A DNA stretch of 64,000 bases from Mycetocola zhujimingii (GCF_003065425.1 NZ_CP026949.1:1-64000), one strand, 5' to 3'. Positions 36,380 to 47,931 are shown, counted from the stretch's first letter. The notes: generated by a model from the sequence alone, not told the origin. Numbers and translations: made by a program.

Positions 36380-36395
36380 ATACCCCAGGGGGTAT
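36380..36395. promoter_or_regulatory. CsoR/CstR-type operator
   Basis: ATACCCC and GGGGTAT, seven-base arms around AG, match the inverted repeat bound by CsoR/CstR proteins. It lies 59 bases upstream of the first gene of the persulfide operon, in its promoter region. Confidence 0.8.
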
Positions 36396-36587
36396 ACCAA
36401 ATCCGTGTTTGAACTCTGATTACTTTGACAGGGAACGGCTGGACTGATCGCGGCCTGAGTCGCTGATGAGGGCTCGAGGAGCCCGTTTCGAGCAGTTCGG
36501 TGAAGCGTATTTTGTCGGATGGTTGACGGAAAATTTCGGCCCTAATAGCTTGGCCACAATCCGCCCACTCAATGAGGAGTTCCCCGC

Positions 36588-38894
36588 ATGCGCAGAAGAT
36601 CTCGATACATCGGTGCCGCCGTCAGCGCTGCCGCACTCGTCCTGGGTGTGGTGCCTCTCGGGGCTGCCGCAGCGGCTCCCGACACGCTGGTGGGTGCCGG
36701 GCTGGAGTCTGATCTGCCGCTCATCCCGCAGCCTGTGTCCGTCGAGCGCACGGAAGGTACCTTCACGCTCGACGAGGGGGTGCGGATCGAAGCGATCGGA
36801 GACGCGGTCCCGGCGGCAGAGTACCTGGCAGAGATCCTGCGTCCATCGACGGGGTTCGAGGTGCCGGTGGTTGCCGATGCTGAGGGATCGATGATTTCGA
36901 TTGAGGTGGCACCGGGCAACGCGCCCGCGGGCCACGAGGCGGAGGGCTACCAGCTTGACGTCACGGCAGACGGTGTCGGGATTGCTGCCGACACCGCGGA
37001 GGGTGCCCTCAACGGCGTCCAGACTCTCCGCCAGTTGTTGCCGGGGTGGGTCGAGTCCGACACCACTCTGCGCACCTCCTGGACGGTTCCCTTCGTCTCG
37101 ATCGAGGACTACCCGCGTTTCGGCTACCGGGGCCTGATGGTGGACACAGCGCGGAGTTTCTATTCTGTCGATGACGTCAAACGTCTCATCGACAGTGCGG
37201 CGCCACTGAAGATCAATAGGCTTCACATCCATCTCACCGACGACCAGGGCTGGCGAATCGCGATGGACACGCCCGCGGATAACCCCTCAGGGATCGATTA
37301 CGGCCTCCTCACCGAGGTGAGTGGCGCCACGGCGATGACGTACAACCGCGACGGCCAGCTCATGGGCACCGAGCTCGGGCACACGGGGTTCTACACCAAG
37401 GCCGACTACATTCAGATCGTCGAGTATGCCGGCCGCAACGGCATGGTCGTGGTTCCGGAGATCGACATGCCGAGCCACACGAACGCAGCCCTTCACGCCA
37501 TTCCGCAACTCAACTCGGCTGGTTCCAACCCGAAACCCGCCCCGGGAGAGCTCACCGTGCCCGCTCAGGGCACGGGCGACGTCGGCATCTCGACCTTCGA
37601 CGCCGACAACCCGCACACCTACACCTTCATCACGGAGGTACTGGTGCAGCTCGCCGAGCTCACGCCGGGGCAATACCTGCACATCGGTGGGGACGAGGCG
37701 CACGTGACGAGCCGCGAGGATTACGCGGCCATGGTCGACTTCGCGACGGCGGAGGTCGCGAAACTCGGCAAGACCGTCGTCGGCTGGAACGAGTATGCCG
37801 ATACCGCCCTCCCCGAGAACGACGCCGTCGTGCAGTTGTGGATGGGCGACGGAGCCTCTACCCGTGAGGCGGTGGACACGCGCGGTGCGCAAGTGATCAT
37901 GTCGCCGGCGGAAAAGGCCTACATGCCGCAGAAGCAGGACGCCCGTCAGCCGGTTGGCGGAACCTGGGCCTGCCCGGGGCCATGCACCATCGAGAACGCC
38001 TACGACTGGAATCCAGCGACCTACGTCGCCGGGATCGGTGAGGAGGATGTCCTCGGCGTCGAGGCCGCCTTCTGGGGCGAGTTCATTCGCGGTGTCGACC
38101 AGGCGCAGTTCTATACGTTCCCGAGGCTGCTCGCGACGGCCGAGGCCGGCTGGACTCCGGAGGCTGAGAAGGACGAGGCGAGCTTCCTCGACCGGGTCGC
38201 CGCTCATGGGCCACGGATGACAGTGCAGGGAATCAACTTCTTCCCGACCGCAACGGTGGACTGGGCAGTGTCGGCGGCGCAGACGGACTCGGCGTCAACG
38301 TTCGCCACTCAGGCGGTGGATGTGATCGAAGGAGAACTCGGTCAACCCGTGCAGATCGGCTGGAACGTGGCCGCCCCTGACACCACGAGCGCCGATGTAG
38401 CCGCGTTACTGCGCTGGGATGACGGGCAGGCCACCGAGGTCGTGTTGACCTCGACCGGAGTGACGGACATTGCAGCCATGACGATCAACCCGCTCTACAC
38501 CGGCACCACGTCACGTTCGTTCGCCGAGGCGGGCACATACACCGGAACACTTGAGGTGTCGGTGGGTGGAGCGCTTGCGGCATCCGAACCGGTCACCGTG
38601 ACCGTTGCCGCGGCGCCCGGTGTTCCAGCCGAGCCCGGTGTTCCTGCCGAGGCCGGTGTCCCGAGCGAGCCGGGCGTTCCGGTTGAGCCTGGGGTCGGCG
38701 AAGGTTTGGGCGACGCGTCCGGAAGCGGAGAAGTCTCCGGGGGTCGAGCGTCGGGAACATCCGATTCGCTTGGCCGCACGGGCGGCGGTGAGATCTGGCC
38801 AAGCCTCGCACTCGGAGTCGGTGCGCTTGCCATCGGCGCACTCGGATTGGTTCTGGTACAAACCGGGCGACGTCGCCGGGGCGCAGCAGACTAG
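36588..38894 (+). CDS. Secreted beta-N-acetylhexosaminidase, GH20, cell-wall anchored
   Basis: GH20 enzymes release terminal N-acetylhexosamine by substrate-assisted catalysis. The 768-residue protein has a signal peptide (1-about 32, ending AAAAAPD), a GH20b domain (about 45-175), and a GH20 barrel (about 178-520) with catalytic Asp369-Glu370 in HIGGDEAHV. Two beta-rich regions follow, then four PGVPxEPGV repeats and a sorting signal: LGRTG at 728-732, a hydrophobic helix and RRRRGAAD. GAGGAG precedes the ATG. LGRTG is a variant of LAxTG used by class E sortases. Confidence 0.93.
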   Translation: MRRRSRYIGAAVSAAALVLGVVPLGAAAAAPDTLVGAGLESDLPLIPQPVSVERTEGTFTLDEGVRIEAIGDAVPAAEYLAEILRPSTGFEVPVVADAEGSMISIEVAPGNAPAGHEAEGYQLDVTADGVGIAADTAEGALNGVQTLRQLLPGWVESDTTLRTSWTVPFVSIEDYPRFGYRGLMVDTARSFYSVDDVKRLIDSAAPLKINRLHIHLTDDQGWRIAMDTPADNPSGIDYGLLTEVSGATAMTYNRDGQLMGTELGHTGFYTKADYIQIVEYAGRNGMVVVPEIDMPSHTNAALHAIPQLNSAGSNPKPAPGELTVPAQGTGDVGISTFDADNPHTYTFITEVLVQLAELTPGQYLHIGGDEAHVTSREDYAAMVDFATAEVAKLGKTVVGWNEYADTALPENDAVVQLWMGDGASTREAVDTRGAQVIMSPAEKAYMPQKQDARQPVGGTWACPGPCTIENAYDWNPATYVAGIGEEDVLGVEAAFWGEFIRGVDQAQFYTFPRLLATAEAGWTPEAEKDEASFLDRVAAHGPRMTVQGINFFPTATVDWAVSAAQTDSASTFATQAVDVIEGELGQPVQIGWNVAAPDTTSADVAALLRWDDGQATEVVLTSTGVTDIAAMTINPLYTGTTSRSFAEAGTYTGTLEVSVGGALAASEPVTVTVAAAPGVPAEPGVPAEAGVPSEPGVPVEPGVGEGLGDASGSGEVSGGRASGTSDSLGRTGGGEIWPSLALGVGALAIGALGLVLVQTGRRRRGAAD

Positions 38895-38904
38895 TCGCGC
38901 CGGG

Positions 38905-39924
38905 TCACGGCTTCGGTGGGGCTGTGGACGCACGCACGATGAGTTCCGGGTGCAACCTTTCGGTTGCACCCGGTTCGCGCTTTTCGATCATGTCGATGAC
39001 CCGCGTCGCTGTGGCGCGACCGACCTGTTCGAATGGCTGCCGAACCGTGGTGAGCGCGGGTGCAGCGTATGCCGCGAGGGCTATGTCGTCGACGCTGGCT
39101 ACGGAGATCTCGTCAGGCACGATGCGGCCCGCTTCGTGCAGTGCCCGAATCACACCGAAGGCCATCTCATCGCTGGAGACAAACACCGCTGTCGCGTCGG
39201 GGATCGCTGCGAGGGTTCGGCCTGCCCGGTAGCCGGACTCGGGCGACCAGTCGGCGGGAATAACCGGGGGTGGGGTAATGCCGTGTTCTTCGAGGACGGC
39301 TTCCCACTCCTCGCGGCGAGCCTTTGATTCCTGCCAGAACTCGTCTCCGGAGACGTGCCAGACCGAACGGTGGCCGAGCTCGAGCAGGTATTCCGTGGCC
39401 ATGCGGGCTATGGCTCGCTGATCGACGAGCGCATCGATCCCAGTGCTGTCTGACTGGCGATGACCGACGGTTGGCGTGCGCTCGGTGCGCGCTCCCAGGG
39501 CTTCGGCGAGGTAGCCGACCGGGGCGAGAAAGACGATCCCTTCGGAGCCCTGGCGCTCCAGCCGCTCGAATGCCTCCACGAAGGCGGCCGGCGCTGAGTG
39601 TTGTGGAACGCTCGCGGTGGTCACGGTGTACCCGGACTCCGCAGCGACGGCTTCGACGCCGAGCAGGATCGCGCTCGTCGAGTAGCGCCCGGACGAGACG
39701 AGGATGACCCCGAGGGTGCGGGTCCGACCTGAGGCGAGAGACGCGGCGGCCGCGTGGAGTCGGTAGCCGACGGCGTCGACAGCGGTCATCACGCGGCGGG
39801 CCGTTTCGGGCCGCACATTCGAATTACCGGAGATCACGCGGGAGACGGTCTGTGCAGAGACCCCGGCCGCGCGCGCGACATCGACCTGACTTGGCGACCG
39901 ATCCTCCGGTGAACGACGTGGCAT
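38905..39924 (-). CDS. LacI-family transcriptional repressor
   Basis: The 339-residue protein has an N-terminal LacI helix-turn-helix (about 12-35: VDVARAAGVSAQTVSRVISG, then the hinge with RPETARRVMTAVDAVGYRLHAAA) and a periplasmic-binding-like ligand domain. ATG 39924 is chosen over 39933 because TACGAT, seven bases upstream, is a leaderless -10 that overlaps the upstream ATG. It is divergent from the GH35 gene with operators between them, and the same operator occurs before the ABC transporter genes, so a galactoside-type inducer is likely. Confidence 0.9.
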   Translation of the reverse strand: MPRRSPEDRSPSQVDVARAAGVSAQTVSRVISGNSNVRPETARRVMTAVDAVGYRLHAAAASLASGRTRTLGVILVSSGRYSTSAILLGVEAVAAESGYTVTTASVPQHSAPAAFVEAFERLERQGSEGIVFLAPVGYLAEALGARTERTPTVGHRQSDSTGIDALVDQRAIARMATEYLLELGHRSVWHVSGDEFWQESKARREEWEAVLEEHGITPPPVIPADWSPESGYRAGRTLAAIPDATAVFVSSDEMAFGVIRALHEAGRIVPDEISVASVDDIALAAYAAPALTTVRQPFEQVGRATATRVIDMIEKREPGATERLHPELIVRASTAPPKP

Positions 39925-39936
39925 GCCCACCATCGT

Positions 39937-39950
39937 AGTGAGCGTTCACT
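39937..39950. promoter_or_regulatory. Inverted repeat over the lacI promoter
   Basis: AGTGAGCGTTCACT is a near-perfect inverted repeat with a central CG, as in LacI-type operators, just upstream of TACGAT. It differs in sequence from the 39992 site, so the binding protein is uncertain. Confidence 0.4.
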
Positions 39951-39991
39951 CCGCCCGTACCCGCCGACCGGCTGGTCGCGGTAATCACGGT

Positions 39992-40009
39992 AATGTTAAC
40001 GCAAACATT
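39992..40009. promoter_or_regulatory. LacI-family operator upstream of GH35
   Basis: AATGTTAACGCAAACATT, an 18-base inverted repeat with a central CG. Its reverse complement matches 45310-45327 at 16 of 18 positions. It lies 42 bases before the GH35 start. Confidence 0.8.
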
Positions 40010-40051
40010 CTTTGGGGGCGATCCTGCCCGCGATCGGAGGACTGACCGTAC

Positions 40052-41818
40052 ATGAGTGCGACCATCACCCGGGACGTCACCGTCTCGCCAGCTGCCCTCA
40101 CGTACAGCGACGACGTCCTCCTGAGGAACGGGCGGCCGCACCGGATGCTCTCCGGCTCGGTCCACTACTTCCGGGTGCACCCAGACCAGTGGGAGGACCG
40201 GCTGCGGCGCCTGGCCGCCATGGGCGCCAACACGGTCGACACCTACATTCCGTGGAACTTCCACGAGCAGGTGGAGGGTGAGCCCGATTTCGACGGGTGG
40301 CGCGACATCGAGGGATACATTCGACTCGCGGCAGAGATCGGTCTCGACGTCTACGTGCGTCCAAGCCCGTACATCTGCGCCGAATGGTCAAACGGGGGCC
40401 TGCCGACCTGGCTTACCGGGCGCACGCTCGCCGTCCGGACCAGCGACCCCGAGTTCCTGCGGTCGGTGGATTCCTGGTACGAGCACCTCCTGCCGCGACT
40501 GGCACCGCTCCAGGCGGCACACGGTGGGCCGATCGTGGCTTTCCAGATTGAAAACGAATACGGATCATTCGGATCGGATCGCGAATACCTCGAGCACCTG
40601 CGCGACGTCGTACGGGCGCACGGCATCGTTGAACTTCTCACAACGGCCGATGGAACAACCGCCGACATGGTCAGGAACGGTTCCATCGACGGCGTGATGC
40701 CGACGTTCACGTTCGGCACGGGTGTACCGGCGGCGCAGAGCCTGCTGCCTGAGGCGACCCCACTCCTCTGCAGCGAGCTGTGGGGCGGCTGGTTCGACCA
40801 CTGGGGAGAGCGGCACCACGTGCGAGAGGCATCAAGCACGGCAGCAACCGTCGACGAACTCCTGGCTGCGGGCGGATCCGTCAGCCTGTATATGGCCCAC
40901 GGCGGCACGAACTTTGGCCTGTGGAGTGGCGCCAACTGGGACGGCGTGCTCCAGCCGACCGTCACCAGTTATGACTCAGACGCACCGATCGCCGAGGACG
41001 GGCGACTCACCGCGAAATTCGAGGCGCTCCGGACGTCGTTCGCTCCATTCCACGATGGTCCGCTCCCTGAGCCCCCCGCCGAACCACGCTTCCAGCCAGC
41101 GGAATCGCTGCCGCTTGTGCCGGAGGCATCCCTCATGGCCGTCGTGCGCTCGGTGTCGGCCGGTCCGGTCCAACCTCGCCCACTGACGTTCGAGGACCTC
41201 GGCGTCGCTGACGGCCTTGTGGCCTACGAGAGCACTGTGCACCTCCCAGGGGAGACGGTCCTCGCGATCGATGGCCTGCACGATCGGGCCGTTGTCTTCC
41301 TCGACGGTGAACGCATCGCCGTTCTCGAGCGTGACGGCGAAACGAGCGTGCCTCTCGACGGACCCGCACGGTCGGCGGTGCTCACCATCGTCGTTGAGAG
41401 CCTCGGTCGCATCAACTACGGAGCAAAGCTGGGCGAACGCAAGGGCATCCTGGGGGGAGTTCTCGTCGGTGGACGACTGATCCACGGGTGGACCCACCGC
41501 GTACTTCCGCTCGACGGCGTCGTGGTCGGCGGCGCAGCAGGCGCTGACGGGTTCGCGAGCGCCGAACTCGAGCTGGAGGAGGCCGCGGATGCCTGGCTCG
41601 CCTTCCCCGGTGGTGTTCGGGGCATGGTCTGGGTGAATGGATTCCTCATCGGGCGCTATTCGGCGGTCGGGCCCCAGGAGACGCTCTACGCGCCTGCGCC
41701 GCTGTGGCGCGAAGGACACAACGAAGTCCGCGTCCTCGACTTGGACCGGCTTGGGACCGCGGTAGAAGTTCGGGACCGCGCGTCGCTCGGTGAGGTCGAA
41801 GAGTTCATCGGCTCGTAA
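40052..41818 (+). CDS. Beta-galactosidase, GH35
   Basis: GH35 enzymes cleave terminal beta-galactose with retention. The 588-residue protein has the family barrel (about 20-340) with acid/base Glu169 in QIENEYGS and nucleophile Glu242 in CSELWGGWFD, the GSVHYFRVHPDQWEDRL substrate segment, and C-terminal beta domains. There is no signal peptide, so it acts inside the cell on imported galactosides. It is under the 39992 operator and converges on the sugar ABC transporter genes. Confidence 0.92.
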   Translation: MSATITRDVTVSPAALTYSDDVLLRNGRPHRMLSGSVHYFRVHPDQWEDRLRRLAAMGANTVDTYIPWNFHEQVEGEPDFDGWRDIEGYIRLAAEIGLDVYVRPSPYICAEWSNGGLPTWLTGRTLAVRTSDPEFLRSVDSWYEHLLPRLAPLQAAHGGPIVAFQIENEYGSFGSDREYLEHLRDVVRAHGIVELLTTADGTTADMVRNGSIDGVMPTFTFGTGVPAAQSLLPEATPLLCSELWGGWFDHWGERHHVREASSTAATVDELLAAGGSVSLYMAHGGTNFGLWSGANWDGVLQPTVTSYDSDAPIAEDGRLTAKFEALRTSFAPFHDGPLPEPPAEPRFQPAESLPLVPEASLMAVVRSVSAGPVQPRPLTFEDLGVADGLVAYESTVHLPGETVLAIDGLHDRAVVFLDGERIAVLERDGETSVPLDGPARSAVLTIVVESLGRINYGAKLGERKGILGGVLVGGRLIHGWTHRVLPLDGVVVGGAAGADGFASAELELEEAADAWLAFPGGVRGMVWVNGFLIGRYSAVGPQETLYAPAPLWREGHNEVRVLDLDRLGTAVEVRDRASLGEVEEFIGS

Positions 41819-41876
41819 CGGTCGGCGGTTGCTGAACGGAACTCTTCCAGGCAGCAATGCGTCAGACACAACGAAT

Positions 41877-41910
41877 GAGGCCCCGCGGCGCAACGCCGCG
41901 GGGCCTCTTT
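41877..41910. terminator. Bidirectional terminator between GH35 and ABC operon
   Basis: GAGGCCCCGCGGC pairs with GCCGCGGGGCCTC around GCAAC, with T-rich sequence on the right; it sits between convergent genes. Confidence 0.85.
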
Positions 41911-41922
41911 CGATTGGTCGGG

Positions 41923-42825
41923 TCAGCCCTTCACCGCTCCGGCGGCGAGTCCGGACTGGAAGAACCGCTGCAGGCTGAAGAAGAGCAGGATGAGCGGAAT
42001 GACCCCGAGCAGGGCGCCGAGCATGACGGCACCCTTGTCCGGCGCAAAATAACTCACCATCCCGAACAGCCCGAGCGTCACAGGCTTGAGTTCCTGCGAT
42101 GACACCATCAGGAGCGGCAGCAGGAAGTTGTTCCACGTGGCCACGAAGACGAACAGGAAGATGGTCACCATCGCCGGTCCGAGAAGCCGCAGGACAATGG
42201 TGAAGAAGATGCGCGCTTCACCCGCCCCGTCGATGCGAGCGGCCTCAAGCAACTCGGAGGGAACCGAGGACTCCGCGTAGACCATCGCCAGGAAGACGCC
42301 GAACGGCGAGACCGCTGACGGGATGATGATCGCCCAGGCCGTATTGACGAGGCCGAGCGCCTGGAACTCGAGATACAGGGGCACGGTCAGCAGGGCGACG
42401 GGCAGGAGTAGCCCTCCCATGATGAAGCCGACCGCCACCCGCTTGCCGGGGAAATCGAACTTGGCGATGGCGTATCCAGCCATGACAGCGAACAGGGTTC
42501 CGATGAGGCCGGCAGACAACGAATAGAAGACCGAGTTGCCCACCCACTGCCAGAACATGCCCTGGGTCCAGCTCATCAGGCTTTCGTAGTTCGTGACGAG
42601 ATTCCAGTCGGCGAACCAGAACCCGAACGTCGACGACAGGTCGCGGTTGTTCTTCGTTGCGGCGAACATCACCCACACGACGGGTGCAACGAAATACAGG
42701 CTCGCGAGGAGGAGGGCGCCGATCCCGGCTACCCGGGCGATCGGCCCCGGCAGTACGGACTTCGGCGGGAGATCGGCGACGGGTGCGGCCCGGCGAGGTT
42801 TCGGGGTGGTGATGAGGGCGCTCAC
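41923..42825 (-). CDS. Sugar ABC transporter permease, MalG type
   Basis: The 300-residue inner-membrane permease has six helices and the EAA loop (EAARIDGAGEARIFFTIVLRLLGPAM), typical of CUT1 sugar importers. ATG 42825 overlaps the partner permease stop by 4 bases (start GTG/ATG region at 42822-42825). No ATPase gene is nearby, as is usual for CUT1 systems that share MsiK-type ATPase. Confidence 0.92.
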   Translation of the reverse strand: MSALITTPKPRRAAPVADLPPKSVLPGPIARVAGIGALLLASLYFVAPVVWVMFAATKNNRDLSSTFGFWFADWNLVTNYESLMSWTQGMFWQWVGNSVFYSLSAGLIGTLFAVMAGYAIAKFDFPGKRVAVGFIMGGLLLPVALLTVPLYLEFQALGLVNTAWAIIIPSAVSPFGVFLAMVYAESSVPSELLEAARIDGAGEARIFFTIVLRLLGPAMVTIFLFVFVATWNNFLLPLLMVSSQELKPVTLGLFGMVSYFAPDKGAVMLGALLGVIPLILLFFSLQRFFQSGLAAGAVKG

Positions 42826-43814
42826 GCGCTTGCTCCCTTCCGACGCTGCAGCAGCGCGTAGACGATGGCGAGTGCTCCGGCGATCGCGGCCATCAGCAGC
42901 GAGTATGCCGAGGCAGGGCCGGTTCCCGACGGCGAGATCGCGCCCATCATCGAGTTGTATGTGAGCATCATCGGCGTGTATGCCTTACCCATCCAGGGGT
43001 TGGCTGCCTCCATGACGACCGGTTCGTTGAACAGCTGCACGGTGCCGATGATCGAGAGAAGCACGGCGAGGAGCGCGGCCGAGCGGACGAGCGGAACCTT
43101 GATCTTCATCGCGATCTGCCAGCCGCTTGCGCCATCGAGGCGTGCTGCCTCGTAGAGTTCACGCGGCACGGTCTGGAGCGCGGCGAGGAAGATGAGCATG
43201 TTGTAGCCCGTGTACGTCCAGGTGGTCATGTTTGACATCGAGAGCAGGACGGTGCCTGGGCCCATCAGGTCAGTTCCCTCGGGCAACAACTGCATGAAGG
43301 GGGAGACCTCAGGGGTGTAGAGGTAGAGCCACATCATGGCGGCGATAACCCCGGGGATCGCGTATGGCAGGAAGAAGGCCAGGCGGAAGACGGTGGGCCG
43401 ACGCACGATGAAGGAGTCGAGGAGGAGCGCGAGGCCGAGCGCCGCGACGATCATCACGGGAATCTGGAAGAGCGCGTAGAGCGTCACCCTTCCCATTCCC
43501 AGCCAGAAGACCTCGCTCCCCAATGCGAGGGCGAAGTTATCGAATCCGACGAAAGTGTCGACGACTTCACCGCCGCCGTACAGGCCGTCGCCGCCCGGTT
43601 TCTGCGAGAAGAGCGCCGAGCGGATCGACACTCCGATCGGGACGAGGAAGACGACGACGAAAAGAACAGCGAATGGTGCCATGAACAGCCAGCCGGTCAT
43701 GGCCTGCGAGCCGAGACGGCGTTTGCGTTTCACCGTGGTCGGCCGCGGAGCGGTGGCGGCGGGTTTCCGGTCGGGTGGAGAGCTGTCCGGAACGGCGCGG
43801 GTGGTCATGGTCAT
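42822..43814 (-). CDS. Sugar ABC transporter permease, MalF type
   Basis: The 330-residue permease has a basic N-terminus (residues 1-45), six helices and the EAA loop (YEAARLDGASGWQIAMKIKVPLVRSA). It lies between the substrate-binding protein and the MalG-type permease. A hairpin separates it from the former. Confidence 0.92.
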   Translation of the reverse strand: MTMTTRAVPDSSPPDRKPAATAPRPTTVKRKRRLGSQAMTGWLFMAPFAVLFVVVFLVPIGVSIRSALFSQKPGGDGLYGGGEVVDTFVGFDNFALALGSEVFWLGMGRVTLYALFQIPVMIVAALGLALLLDSFIVRRPTVFRLAFFLPYAIPGVIAAMMWLYLYTPEVSPFMQLLPEGTDLMGPGTVLLSMSNMTTWTYTGYNMLIFLAALQTVPRELYEAARLDGASGWQIAMKIKVPLVRSAALLAVLLSIIGTVQLFNEPVVMEAANPWMGKAYTPMMLTYNSMMGAISPSGTGPASAYSLLMAAIAGALAIVYALLQRRKGASA

Positions 43815-43842
43815 CAGCTGTGGTCTCCTTCAACCAGGAACG

Positions 43843-43875
43843 GCCGGCGGACCACATGATGTGTGGTCCGCCGGC
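43843..43875 (-). promoter_or_regulatory. Intra-operon hairpin after the binding-protein gene
   Basis: Perfect 14-base arms GCCGGCGGACCACA and TGTGGTCCGCCGGC around a five-base loop, between the binding-protein and first permease genes. Such hairpins stabilise or attenuate the transcript so that the binding protein exceeds the permeases. Confidence 0.75.
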
Positions 43876-43899
43876 GCGGTGTTTATTCTGTCGTTACCG

Positions 43900-45213
43900 T
43901 CACTTGGCGGTCGGCAGCCCGAGGTCTTCGAGGGTCTCGAGTGCTGTGGTCTTCGCTGTCGTGAAGATGTCAGCGACTGTCGCAGATCCACCCGCGACGT
44001 TCGAGGCTGTCTCGTTCATCTTGGTCAGCGAGGCGAAGCCCGGTGCGTAGACGAATTCGGGGTTCAGGTTCGCGGACGCCGTTGCCAGTTCCGCGAGAAC
44101 ATCCTGTCCACCGAACTGGCGGAGCATCTTCTCACTCGTCTCGGGTGTGCCGTTGGCCGCGATGACGAGGCCCTGTGAAGCGAGGTCATCGGTCTGCGTG
44201 TTGAACCACGCGTTGAATTCCATAGCTTCCTCGGGGTGCTCGCAGCCCTTCATGACGGCGACGCCCGAGCCGCCGTCGGGGCCGGTGACCTCTCCTGCGC
44301 CGAAGTCGGGGAGCTGCGCAACGCGCCACTGGCCTTCAGCGGGAGTTCCGTCGAGCGAGTCGAGCAGGAAGCCTGCTTCCCACGCTGCTCCGACGTGGCC
44401 GATGAGTGATCCGTCGTTCAGGGCCTGGGTGAAGCCTTCGCCCCAGCGCTCGGTCACGAGGGTCTGGTCGTTGTCGATGAGGCCCTGCCAGAATGCGGCG
44501 ACCTTCTGGCTTCCGGGGCCTTCCGAGTCGACTGTCCAGCCCTCATCCGTCGAACCGAACCAGACATCGCCCGCCGCTGCGGACTGGGCGGACAGCCAGG
44601 ACAGTGCTTCGTCAGGAGTGAAAGCGGCAGCGAACTTGCCTGCACCCGCTGCGGTAGCGGCCTGGGCGCCGAGCTCGTCGAGCGTCGTGGGAACGGTGAG
44701 GCCGAGCTCGGTGAATGCCGTCTCGTTGTAGTAGTACACGAGGGGGCCGGTGTCCTGCGGGAGCCCGACTACCGCGTCGCCGACGGTCATCATCGCGTAC
44801 GCGCCGGCAGAGAAGTCGTCGGCGTACTTGTCAGCTTCCTCCGCAACGTCTTCGACGAGGCCCTTGACGAACATCTGCGGCACTTCGGAGTAGCCGACCT
44901 GGGCGAGGCAGCTGACGTTGCCGGCTTTAACATCGGTCTCGAGCTTCAGAATCATGTCGGTGGCTGCGCCGTCGAACTTCGTCGCTTTCACCTGGATGTC
45001 GGGGTTCTTCTCGTTCCACCGGTCGACGATCTCATTGACCGGGGTCATTCCTTCGCCATCGGGCAGGCGGTGAAGGTATTCGATCTTGACGGGCCCGTCA
45101 GACCCGGCCGATGTGTTCGACCCCTCGGTGCTGCAGGCCGCAAGCCCGAAGGCGGAAATCGCCGCCACAGCCGTGACGGCTGTGAAACGCGCGAAGCGAG
45201 TCCTGGGTGTCAT
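43900..45213 (-). CDS. Sugar ABC transporter solute-binding lipoprotein
   Basis: The 437-residue protein has a lipoprotein signal peptide with lipobox LAAC (Cys27) and a CUT1-type extracellular solute-binding fold (family 1 pattern: VNEIVDRWNEKNPDIQVKATKFDG, ALSWLSAQSAAAGD). ATG 45213 has GAGGAG upstream; a start at 45306 would add residues before the signal peptide. It is the first gene of the importer operon and has a LacI-type operator upstream. Galactoside cargo is inferred from the shared operator. Confidence 0.9.
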   Translation of the reverse strand: MTPRTRFARFTAVTAVAAISAFGLAACSTEGSNTSAGSDGPVKIEYLHRLPDGEGMTPVNEIVDRWNEKNPDIQVKATKFDGAATDMILKLETDVKAGNVSCLAQVGYSEVPQMFVKGLVEDVAEEADKYADDFSAGAYAMMTVGDAVVGLPQDTGPLVYYYNETAFTELGLTVPTTLDELGAQAATAAGAGKFAAAFTPDEALSWLSAQSAAAGDVWFGSTDEGWTVDSEGPGSQKVAAFWQGLIDNDQTLVTERWGEGFTQALNDGSLIGHVGAAWEAGFLLDSLDGTPAEGQWRVAQLPDFGAGEVTGPDGGSGVAVMKGCEHPEEAMEFNAWFNTQTDDLASQGLVIAANGTPETSEKMLRQFGGQDVLAELATASANLNPEFVYAPGFASLTKMNETASNVAGGSATVADIFTTAKTTALETLEDLGLPTAK

Positions 45214-45309
45214 CTGTCGCTCCTCTTTGAGAGATACCGCCCCGGATGGCGGGACGGATCGAATGCTGGCCCCAAGCGTTTCGTGCGTCGCCTCGCTGCC
45301 GAGCAAATG

Positions 45310-45327
45310 AATGTTTGCGCTAACACT
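45310..45327. promoter_or_regulatory. LacI-family operator upstream of the ABC importer
   Basis: AATGTTTGCGCTAACACT matches the reverse complement of the site at 39992-40009 at 16 of 18 positions and shares its central CG. It lies about 97 bases before the binding-protein start. Confidence 0.8.
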
Positions 45328-45567
45328 ACCGCGCGTATGCAGAAAATCAAAGAAGAGTGAATGACATTTGCTCAGGAAAGATAGCGCAACCAGCTGGGAT
45401 TCAGCGCTCCTGTTGACCTGCTTCCGAGTGCCCGCGCTCGGCGGGGCTGTTGCGGAAACTGGTACCGATGAGGGCGAGCTGTCAGTGCCAGTTGATGTTC
45501 GACAGGGTGCGGGTGACGACGATCGGTTCGCCGCACCCAGTCAACAGCACGCGGCTGCTCGAGCGGC
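45328..45567. other. Intergenic, no gene seen
   Basis: The rest of the gap between the ABC importer promoter and the end of the UvrA-like gene. I see no reading frame with coding character and no clear hairpin. Confidence 0.6.

Positions 45568-47930
<2,363 letters not shown>

Positions 47931-47931
<1 letters not shown>

Noticed and set aside
36420-37232. 270-codon reverse frame over the GH20 start
   Set aside because: Covers a secreted enzyme with signal peptide and a ribosome site; no motif in the reverse frame.
40976-42136. 386-codon open frame antisense to GH35 and the next permease
   Set aside because: Crosses a strong terminator and two real genes; composition is that of a shadow frame.
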